This document shows positions 20,564 to 27,897 of a stretch of DNA of 64,000 bases, one piece after another. The DNA lies in the NCBI GenBank assembly GCA_944388175.1, contig CALXHR010000004.1:1-64000 (forward strand), given 5' to 3'. Origin of the DNA: an uncultured Gemmiger sp. (GTDB taxonomy: Bacteria > Bacillota > Clostridia > Oscillospirales > Ruminococcaceae). Within the stretch, counting starts at the first letter, position 1, and each line of letters starts with the position of its first letter. Made by a program: the position numbers and the translations under genes. A model generated the notes under the pieces. That model did not search any database and was not told the DNA's origin. It was given only the letters and a program-made list of their open reading frames with translations.

Positions 20564-21864
20564 GGTTCATAAATCCTTTCCTGTTCGTTTTTCAGCTCTT
20601 TTAGTGTATCCAACACCTTTTCTATCGGCACGCCAAGACGGCGTATGGAGCCATCTTCCAATTGGACCGTATCAGAGGCGTTTAGATACAGCAGGCGGAC
20701 CTTTTCCAACGCAAAGGAACATGGACGCAGCTGCATATTATAATAAGTTAATTGCTCACTGACAGAGCTGAATTTCATGGCTGGTAGCCCGGCCAGCTCA
20801 TAGTGGCGAATATTTGTGGCATGGTCCAATAGGTTTTGTGCAATCGGTATGAGGAGCTCGGGTCCTTCTTTTTGTATGGACTCTGCCCATTGGGTCAGGC
20901 GCTGTGTGGACCAACCTGTTGACAATATTTCGTATAGCCCATCAGACGCGTCGTATATTTTCGCCAGCTTCGGGCGTTGCTTCAGAATTTGCCGAAGAGT
21001 ATATTGCTGAGTGGCCAAAATCTTTTTACGAGGCGTCATAATAACATCCATTTTATCTTTCATGGATAGCCAATGTGTTTCTTGCTTTGCCGACTCATAC
21101 AACTGTTCCTGTACAAGGCCGTAATATGAGCCCGGGTCAATCAAACGCACTATGTTGGGTAACCTTTCTGCCAGAACTTCCCATACAGATTCGGTAAGGT
21201 CTGTGATAACTTGACGAACCTTGCCCAATTCCAACTTCCGTAACAAGGTCCGTATGCTCTCGGAACCGGTCTCCGAAAGGACATCCGCCAAGTAGATATT
21301 TCCGTTGTCCACAGTGAGGACCGATAACCCCAGGGTCCGGCTATTTTGATAGGCCATCAGGCACAGTGTATCTCCCACATATAAAGGTGGCTGAGAAGCG
21401 GCTTTTTCTTGTTCCCATCTATCAATCGATATTTTGACAGCGGCCGGGGAGATGGCTGAGTTTGTCATTTCTGAAACGCCACTTAGAGAGCGACTTATCG
21501 ACTCACGAACAAGAAAATCTTCAAATCGGCGGGTCAGTCGGGCCTTGGGTAATGCAAATTCATAATTCGGTGTGAATACATTCTTGCATTTGGAGCACTG
21601 ATAGCTTCTATAAGTAATATGTAGTTCAATGAACCGAAGCGGTTCTTGAACATCCGGTAAAATGTCGCGCAGAACACGAGTGCGAACTAGATGTACAGTT
21701 GTCTCAAAGTTCCCGCAACGAGGACACGGGGGAATTCTATTTGTTTTTGGAAAAGCGCAATAAATGTAGTCGTCACCACAATCAGCTTGGACCAACAGTT
21801 CCGGAATTCCCAGCTTTTTGGTACGAATCTCATCTATGGCGGGCTCTTTTATCCTGCGAGACAT
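20560..21864 (-). CDS. ISL3-family transposase-derived protein, probably domesticated
   Basis: The 434-residue protein has the layout of an ISL3 transposase. An N-terminal zinc finger (CPRC at about residue 45, CSKC about 45 residues later) and a helix-turn-helix region precede an RNase H-like core. The second catalytic-type Asp is kept in VITDLTESVWEVL and a further Asp in RLIDPGSYYG. The first motif is GDT instead of IDE, and I cannot find the usual EGxN motif carrying the last Glu. No terminal inverted repeats or second copy are seen. It is the first gene of the operon and its stop overlaps the hsdM start. I chose the ATG at 21864 because GGGAGG precedes it. A DNA-binding regulatory or targeting role is inferred. 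Confidence 0.78.
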   Translation of the reverse strand: MSRRIKEPAIDEIRTKKLGIPELLVQADCGDDYIYCAFPKTNRIPPCPRCGNFETTVHLVRTRVLRDILPDVQEPLRFIELHITYRSYQCSKCKNVFTPNYEFALPKARLTRRFEDFLVRESISRSLSGVSEMTNSAISPAAVKISIDRWEQEKAASQPPLYVGDTLCLMAYQNSRTLGLSVLTVDNGNIYLADVLSETGSESIRTLLRKLELGKVRQVITDLTESVWEVLAERLPNIVRLIDPGSYYGLVQEQLYESAKQETHWLSMKDKMDVIMTPRKKILATQQYTLRQILKQRPKLAKIYDASDGLYEILSTGWSTQRLTQWAESIQKEGPELLIPIAQNLLDHATNIRHYELAGLPAMKFSSVSEQLTYYNMQLRPCSFALEKVRLLYLNASDTVQLEDGSIRRLGVPIEKVLDTLKELKNEQERIYEP

Positions 21865-21915
21865 CTTGCTCCCTCCCATGCCCGCAATATATGGGTCAGC
21901 TGATTTCCTATAAGC

Positions 21916-21944
21916 AGTATAACATACAAACGAGCATTTGTCAG
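21916..21944 (-). promoter_or_regulatory. Promoter of the 21-kb defence operon
   Basis: Read on the minus strand, the -35 box CTGACA (21939-21944) and the -10 box TATACT (21916-21921) are separated by exactly 17 bp. A TGT just upstream of the -10 makes it an extended -10. It lies about 52 bp before the start codon of the ISL3-like gene. No other convincing promoter was seen in the tightly packed downstream junctions, so this may drive the whole operon. Confidence 0.65.
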
Positions 21945-22049
21945 CATATAACCATCTAAAACTTAACGAAGTGTAAAACTATATCAAAAAAATTAGAAAT
22001 AACCATCCTAAATTAAATGAAATGTATTTTATTTAATTGCAAAATAAGA

Positions 22050-22078
22050 TATAATTAAAGTAACAACCAATGGTTGTT
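22050..22078 (+). promoter_or_regulatory. Candidate -10 box and palindromic operator upstream of recombinase operon
   Basis: TATAAT at 22050-22055 has no good -35 partner. The palindrome AACAACCA-A-TGGTTGTT at 22062-22078 begins 7 bp after it, close to where transcription would start. A palindrome at that place is typical of an operator, though as it is followed by TTT it could also be a weak terminator. A short leader frame with a ribosome binding site follows at 22113. Confidence 0.4.
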
Positions 22079-22112
22079 TTTCTTGCATATTTTATTTATC
22101 AAGGAGCCAAGA

Positions 22113-22142
22113 ATGCTTAGAAGTCACGTCCCTATTTTATGA
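22113..22142 (+). CDS. Possible 9-residue leader peptide
   Basis: AAGGAG lies seven bases before ATG and the frame reads MLRSHVPIL then TGA. It sits after the TATAAT box and palindrome and 300 bp before the first recombinase gene. Leader peptides of this size control some mobile-element genes by attenuation. Here the evidence is only the ribosome binding site and position, so the call is tentative. Confidence 0.25.
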   Translation: MLRSHVPIL

Positions 22143-22444
22143 TAAATTTATTATTAGCTTATTTATTTTATTAGATTATCAGGATGCCATTTAATTATTG
22201 TCAGCTTTTGTGTGTATCCACAGAAAAGCAAAAATATTGCAGTATCGTATAGTTAAACAAATAAGTATAACTGCATCTCTGTGAATAGAATAGCTGGCTG
22301 GTTATTTTATGAACATTCTGTTAATTATACAAGTAGGCCAGCATTGTATCAAAATATTGCTCTGCCGAATGTAATTGCGACTTTAAGGCATACCTTCCTG
22401 CCACCATTAGATGCTGCAATGCAAATGGTAACAAGGAGAATTAT

Positions 22445-23722
22445 ATGAAAAAATATAAATTTGGAATATATGAGTATCGTGCTACTGACGCTAATGAAAT
22501 TCTTTTACGGAAGCAATTGATTGTTCTTAAAGATGAGAACGGAAATATTGTTGGCTGGACAGATTTCCATAAATATGCGAGAAGTGGAAAGCGAACGCTT
22601 TCTCGTAGTATATATGCTGGTCAGGACAAACGATGTGTCTATGTGTCACTGCTCCTAAACTATGTTTTTTTCGAAGCGTATCATATCACCAAGCTAACAG
22701 ACATTGAGCCTGTAATGGTCAAAAGCTTTCTTACTGATTATGGGCTTTGCCGCCTTTCTAGTGACGACAAAAATACATACCGTTCCGAAGAAACGGTTAA
22801 TATCTGTATATCCGTTATTATAGATTTCCTTGACCTGATGATTTCGGATAACCCGTCCTGTAAAATGAGGGTTTCCGACTTGTATCACACAGAGAAGGTA
22901 TTTAGCAAAAAATCAAAACGCTATATTGACAAAAAGCTTCCGACCTTTGAAATCAATTACCGACCAAACCCGAAGACAATATTTAGAGATATCCCGGATG
23001 GCGCTTTTCAGATTATCATGAATGAAATTATAACAAACCATCGAAACATTTTGATGTTGGCGGCATGTGGGGCTTTTGCCGGGATGCGCCCGTCTGAATG
23101 TTGTAATGTAAGGAGGGAGGATTCCGCACTCGGGCCGGGCTTACTGTTTGAAATAGTAGATGGCGAAGTAACTAACGTTACTATTGATATCCAAGAAGAA
23201 AAAAATCTTCGCTCGGATATGGTTAGTGTGGGCGGAATAAAGAAACCTAGAAAGCAAAAAGTTTATCATACCTTTTTGAAAACGTTTATCAACTGTTACA
23301 ACATTTACATGAAATATATTGAAGGTCATCCTTATGAAGCACGATATGGAGCTCTCACGAACACCTCTTTCGGTAAGGCTTACACATATCCTGCATATCG
23401 CGTAGAATTCCAGAAAGCAGTAAAAGCGTGCATTCCCAAGATGCTTGCTTCAGATGACCCACAAACGGTCAATTACGGACACATGTTGCAGGAAAACAGC
23501 ATCAGTCCCCATATATTAAGACATTGGTTTTCCGTTAGACTCACTTTATACGGTGAGGATGTTGCGGGTCTGATGTATTGGAGAGGAGATAAGTCTCCGG
23601 AATCAGCGTTAACGTATATTACTAATAAAAGTGAGCTTGAAAAGCAATATAAATTGGTCAACAACAAGGCTTTTGATTATATGCTGTGGAAAGCAAGTAA
23701 AATTGCAGAGGAAGAAAAGTGA
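22445..23722 (+). CDS. Tyrosine recombinase 1 of trio (TnpA-like)
   Basis: This 425-residue site-specific recombinase has the catalytic set of the phage integrase family: GMRPSE (first Arg), HILRHW (H-x-x-R), a Trp in YWRGDKS at the H/W position, and Tyr in ALTYITN. The N-terminal SAM-like DNA-binding domain precedes it. It cuts and rejoins DNA through a 3'-phosphotyrosine. The gene has AAGGAG upstream and its stop overlaps the GTG of the next gene. It is the most canonical of the three recombinases and probably performs strand exchange for the element. Confidence 0.9.
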   Translation: MKKYKFGIYEYRATDANEILLRKQLIVLKDENGNIVGWTDFHKYARSGKRTLSRSIYAGQDKRCVYVSLLLNYVFFEAYHITKLTDIEPVMVKSFLTDYGLCRLSSDDKNTYRSEETVNICISVIIDFLDLMISDNPSCKMRVSDLYHTEKVFSKKSKRYIDKKLPTFEINYRPNPKTIFRDIPDGAFQIIMNEIITNHRNILMLAACGAFAGMRPSECCNVRREDSALGPGLLFEIVDGEVTNVTIDIQEEKNLRSDMVSVGGIKKPRKQKVYHTFLKTFINCYNIYMKYIEGHPYEARYGALTNTSFGKAYTYPAYRVEFQKAVKACIPKMLASDDPQTVNYGHMLQENSISPHILRHWFSVRLTLYGEDVAGLMYWRGDKSPESALTYITNKSELEKQYKLVNNKAFDYMLWKASKIAEEEK

Positions 23723-25581
23723 CGGACGTAAAAGAATACATTCAGTCTATTGGTAATCATTTCGGCATTACAGACCCGGATTTCATGCTCAATGTTTCTC
23801 GGCTCCTTGTAAACAATAACTGGTATGGATGCCAGCCGGTGCAGACAAATGGAAAACTTATGCTTTCCGATGAAGGCATTAAGAAAATCGAGAAAGAAAT
23901 CTCTGTATATTGCAATCTGTACTACTACGATGAACAGGAAAAATCAGAGTACCTCACCGAACAACTTGCTAACATCATGCCCAAGACAGCAAAGCTACTG
24001 TCAAAGTATTTCAAATCCAATAAAATCGATTACAAATCACGACACAATCTTGCAGATTTCTTACTTTCATTTCTTCCAGGCGAACTCGCCGAATCGACAG
24101 ATTTGGAAATAAGTTCTCTAATGGAAAAGGGATACGAAGTCCTTCCAAAGGTCTATGGCGATATACTTGCAGACTTCATTAACTGGACCCATACAAAAGT
24201 AAAGACCATCTATCGGAAACTATACTTTATGGGAAAATACGCTGACCGCACTGAAGAAAGCAGCGCATATGACCCGGACAACTATCTTGCCATCCTCTAC
24301 CATCTCTATAACAGCGAATATATAGCAGAGAATGATATGTATTCCCGGGCCGCTGAGTCAAAAAACTATACCGACACATGGCTTTTCCTCTCGCTGCATT
24401 TTCTATGCGCACTAAGAAACACAGACTTAGAGAGAATTCCACATCCACGACTTATGAAAGCCCCCGACACTGTCCTTGAAGAAATAGGCAATAATACCTT
24501 TTCCCCTGAGTCAGCAAGGTCCATTGTATATTCTATAATGTGGACTTTGGAAACCCTCAGGTTAACCCCCCACAAAACTCAAGGCGTATCCGGAGTTGGC
24601 ACGTTGAAATTCTTCGTTCCAGAAAGTGTTGAAGTTCATATTGGTACGCTTTTTGCCGCAGCAGAAGCACACCATCAAATAGCCAATGAAGATGCTTCAA
24701 AGCCACTTGTACGCAGAATCACTACATATGAGCAGATAGCGAGATATATGGGAGATGAAATCGGAGATTTATTTCTTGAAGCCAATTTCCGGTCAAGGTC
24801 TGCCAACAAGTCATATCTCCAGATGATTTATATTCTAACTGATGAAATCCTTGGAGTTAACGATGACTTTCATGTCAAGGGATATATGCTCGCCGCTCTT
24901 GCAAGAACGCACAAGGGCTCTTATGGTGATTTTGCAAAGACAACAAGTATTTACCTTAAAGATGCCAAGATGAACGGCTATACGCCTGAGTTCATAGCAA
25001 AAGAAATGTTCGAGCGGGGCGTTTTATCTATGACAGTTTCGATGCTGCTCAAAATGCTTATTGGTGAGCAATACAACAAATTGTCGGTGGAAGGTCAGAC
25101 AAAGCTGCTCAAAGAAGTCAATCTTTCTCCAGAAGATGCCGAAAGCTGTGTCGCAATCATGCAAAACAGCATGAAGCAGTCCACAAAGATAGCAACTGAT
25201 ATTTACAGTCATTCTTCAAAAGAAGAAATCACTGAAATACTGCATAGGATTGGAAACGGTGATGCCGTTTCTAAAACTGGTTCTTGTATGTGCTTGATGA
25301 CAGCTATGGGAAAAATATGTCCTCATCCGGAAATCAAGAATTGTCCTAGTTGTGAATATGAGATTAGCACAAAAATGACCATGTTTTTAATGGTTCGGGA
25401 AGTCAAACGACTTCAGGAAATTTATAAAAATACCAAAAGCAATATAGAACGTCAACGTTGCAAAGCAATGGCTAAAGATATTATTTTACCTTGTGCCAAT
25501 GAAGTGTTACACGCTATGGACGAAATATATGGGCCAGAGGCAAAAAGAATTCTCGAAAAGATTATAGAGGAAACAACATGA
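23719..25581 (+). CDS. Tyrosine recombinase-like protein 2 of trio (divergent)
   Basis: The 620-residue size matches TnpB of Tn554 (about 630). CALRNTDLERI gives a plausible first catalytic Arg at mid-protein. The HxxR and Tyr motifs are not clear: ALARTHKGSYG is the nearest candidate. The C-terminus has a cysteine cluster (CMCLMTAMGKICPHP then CPSC) that probably binds zinc. The start is GTG in a GTGA overlap with recombinase 1, and its own end overlaps recombinase 3 (ATGA). It may be a structural partner rather than an active enzyme. Confidence 0.7.
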   Translation: MTDVKEYIQSIGNHFGITDPDFMLNVSRLLVNNNWYGCQPVQTNGKLMLSDEGIKKIEKEISVYCNLYYYDEQEKSEYLTEQLANIMPKTAKLLSKYFKSNKIDYKSRHNLADFLLSFLPGELAESTDLEISSLMEKGYEVLPKVYGDILADFINWTHTKVKTIYRKLYFMGKYADRTEESSAYDPDNYLAILYHLYNSEYIAENDMYSRAAESKNYTDTWLFLSLHFLCALRNTDLERIPHPRLMKAPDTVLEEIGNNTFSPESARSIVYSIMWTLETLRLTPHKTQGVSGVGTLKFFVPESVEVHIGTLFAAAEAHHQIANEDASKPLVRRITTYEQIARYMGDEIGDLFLEANFRSRSANKSYLQMIYILTDEILGVNDDFHVKGYMLAALARTHKGSYGDFAKTTSIYLKDAKMNGYTPEFIAKEMFERGVLSMTVSMLLKMLIGEQYNKLSVEGQTKLLKEVNLSPEDAESCVAIMQNSMKQSTKIATDIYSHSSKEEITEILHRIGNGDAVSKTGSCMCLMTAMGKICPHPEIKNCPSCEYEISTKMTMFLMVREVKRLQEIYKNTKSNIERQRCKAMAKDIILPCANEVLHAMDEIYGPEAKRILEKIIEETT

Positions 25582-27239
25582 GTGAAAGCGAGCATTTTTC
25601 AACCATTATAGCACTATCAGAGATTGACGACCTTTCTGAAGCCGATGCACGAAAAAAATTCTTCGCATACCGGACAGAAAAAATTGTTGAGTCTGGCTTG
25701 TTTGATGATGACAAGTGGATACTGTCTGACGAGAGGAATAGGTGCGGATTTGATTTTTCAATAGACGAAAATGCCTTTAAGAATTTCGGCCTAAGGTTGA
25801 ATATGTCGCTCACAGAATTCAAAAGACTCTTAAAAATCTTTATCGTGAATAATTTAGGCGTTCTCGCTCTTGTCACTTTGCAACATATCATTCTATCTAT
25901 CAAAAGAGCAACCTATGCTACCGATGTAGACTTTGTATCTGATTTATCCAAGGCAGACGTATTATGGCTTCATTACGTCATAGATTTCTTTTCTGTTTTG
26001 CCGTCAGAAGGTCGAGAGGAAAAGATTGATGAGTTGCTCGCGCAGTGCGAAGATGCTGTAGACCAATCATATCTGTCCGGTTCTGGCGCTCAGCGTAGCC
26101 TGGCAACTTTCGAAAGTTATTTTCGCTTTCACGATATTCTCAAAAAGTTTTGGGAAGAAACAAAGGATGAAGAGGAAAAGCTGTTCTATTTCCCTGTATG
26201 GCTTTGGTGGAATATAACCGGGGTGGTTCCAACACGTCCGCACGAATTTATACTTACACCAAGAAATTGTTTGGAAGAGGTTGATGGCAAATATTACTTT
26301 ACCATGCGAAAAAACAAAGTGAAAGGAAGTAAAAAAACAAAGGGGTATAAGCTCAAAGAGGATTATCAAATCGTAAAATATCAAATACCGGAGTCTCTTG
26401 CTAATGAGATAAAGTGGTATATTCACGAAACAGAGTCATGTAGGCATACAGATATCAATACGTTGCTTGTTACACAACCTCATTATCATATGTGGGAACG
26501 AAGTGCTCCATATACCAGTCGTTATTTTACATATACGAATCTCGTAACTTGCCTTCGTTATTTTTATAAAGAAATCGTTCAGAAACGCTATGGATTCCAC
26601 GTCTTAATTGCATACAATCAAACAGTTTTGTCGGACATTAAGGATATTGAATATATTCATCTGGGAGATACCAGACATATAGCTCTTATCAACCTGATAG
26701 CAGAGGGGGCTTCTCCTATAGCGGCAATGATGCTTGCTGGTCATGACAATCCGGAGATGTCTGCCCATTATTATTCCAACATTTCTACACTGATTGAATG
26801 TAGAGTCCATAGGCAATATAAAAAGATGCTGAATGGCGAACAGGTCTATGCATTGAGCTCTTCGAGTAGTAAGTTATGTGTTGGCGAGTCCATTCCTTGC
26901 GAATACGGGGGGTACTGCTATTCAGCAAGAACTCGGAATGGGGATTATTCTGAATGCTATAAGGTGACCGGTCCCGCAGGAGAAATGGGATACTGCCCAA
27001 ACTGCGATTATTATAGGGGTAGCGATAAGGGGTTTTATGATTCAAAGGAACCTTACACCAAAAGAATCGAAATTGAAGGAAAACTGCTCTCCAAAATTGT
27101 TAAGCAAGTACGCCATGGTCGTGGAGATGTTGAAGATATCATAAGTATATTAAACAGACTGAATGGGGCTGCTTATTCTTACGAAAGGTACTTACTGGAA
27201 AAGACGGAGGCTCAAGATGGCAAAAAAGAAGACAGTTGA
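25578..27239 (+). CDS. Tyrosine recombinase 3 of trio with C-terminal Cys-rich region
   Basis: The 553-residue protein has PTRPHE (first Arg), GDTRH at the HxxR position (the His is replaced by Gly), AGHDNPEMS (GH box) and Tyr in SAHYYSNI, so most of the integrase catalytic set is present. Beyond it lies a Cys-rich stretch with CEYGGYC and CPNC that may bind zinc. Translation is coupled to the previous gene by an ATGA overlap. The TnpC-like gene starts inside its 3' end. Three adjacent tyrosine recombinases are the hallmark of RIT and Tn554-type elements. Confidence 0.82.
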   Translation: MSESEHFSTIIALSEIDDLSEADARKKFFAYRTEKIVESGLFDDDKWILSDERNRCGFDFSIDENAFKNFGLRLNMSLTEFKRLLKIFIVNNLGVLALVTLQHIILSIKRATYATDVDFVSDLSKADVLWLHYVIDFFSVLPSEGREEKIDELLAQCEDAVDQSYLSGSGAQRSLATFESYFRFHDILKKFWEETKDEEEKLFYFPVWLWWNITGVVPTRPHEFILTPRNCLEEVDGKYYFTMRKNKVKGSKKTKGYKLKEDYQIVKYQIPESLANEIKWYIHETESCRHTDINTLLVTQPHYHMWERSAPYTSRYFTYTNLVTCLRYFYKEIVQKRYGFHVLIAYNQTVLSDIKDIEYIHLGDTRHIALINLIAEGASPIAAMMLAGHDNPEMSAHYYSNISTLIECRVHRQYKKMLNGEQVYALSSSSSKLCVGESIPCEYGGYCYSARTRNGDYSECYKVTGPAGEMGYCPNCDYYRGSDKGFYDSKEPYTKRIEIEGKLLSKIVKQVRHGRGDVEDIISILNRLNGAAYSYERYLLEKTEAQDGKKEDS

Positions 27240-27897
27240 GGCCGAAGTTCTTATAAAACTTCTCGACGAATACAGATTGGACAATCCAAATGTTAAAGTA
27301 ACAATTCCTCAATTCGGAGTATATATTCGAAATAAGGGATATAATGTACAAGATTATACAATACGACGCAGCACAGAATTTAGGGTATACCTCAAAAAAA
27401 TAAACAATAGCACAGCAGAAGATATCCGTTCTGACCTTGTGACCTATAAAACACTGGATGTTGATGATTTCATTAAAAAGAATCACACCGAAGGAAATCT
27501 TAGAAACGCGCTTGTTAACAGAGATAGATATTATGCAAGAGTTGCGGCTAATGCCGTTGAAGCTATCAATGCTCGAAAGGCGATGGAGCGCAAAGTGTCT
27601 GAGTTGGAAGGCCACGTTGCTGAGCTTGAGAGTCAATTGGCAAATGTGCAGGCAAAAGCAGATAATGCAGAAATACGTAAAAAGGATGCTGCGATATCAA
27701 CGCTGAAAAGAATCCTTGACGGGTATATCTATCCAGAAGCTGCAAATGCCATTTTGGAAAAAGAAGGAATTCTCGAAGTGGTAAACTCCGCCATTCCAGA
27801 AGAGCTCATGAAAGAAAAGGTCGTAGATGCAGACACAGATATAAAATCATTTGATTTTGATTCTGTGAACGAATTATTGGGTGGGTTCAATGACTGA
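27217..27897 (+). CDS. Coiled-coil TnpC-like accessory protein
   Basis: I start it at the ATG at 27217 (MAKKKTVEAE) with GGAGG eight bases upstream, which gives 226 residues and a 23-bp overlap with recombinase 3. An N-terminal region that looks like a small helical DNA-binding domain is followed by a heptad-rich coiled coil at about residues 120-160 and an acidic tail. Position after the recombinases and the coiled coil resemble TnpC of Tn554, which influences orientation and frequency of transposition. The similarity is architectural; I cannot claim sequence homology. Confidence 0.65.
   Translation: MAKKKTVEAEVLIKLLDEYRLDNPNVKVTIPQFGVYIRNKGYNVQDYTIRRSTEFRVYLKKINNSTAEDIRSDLVTYKTLDVDDFIKKNHTEGNLRNALVNRDRYYARVAANAVEAINARKAMERKVSELEGHVAELESQLANVQAKADNAEIRKKDAAISTLKRILDGYIYPEAANAILEKEGILEVVNSAIPEELMKEKVVDADTDIKSFDFDSVNELLGGFND

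Larger units (their letters stand above)
21865..22444. other. 580-bp AT-rich divergent intergenic region
   Basis: This region separates the minus-strand defence operon from the plus-strand recombinase operon and is one of the AT-richest parts of the window. It holds the defence-operon promoter (21916-21944), a TATAAT box (22050-22055), a palindrome (22062-22078), a 9-codon leader frame (22113-22142) and one TGAACA motif (22310-22315) like those clustered at the other end of the recombinase element. It is the likely left end of that element. No RNA gene was recognised. Confidence 0.6.
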
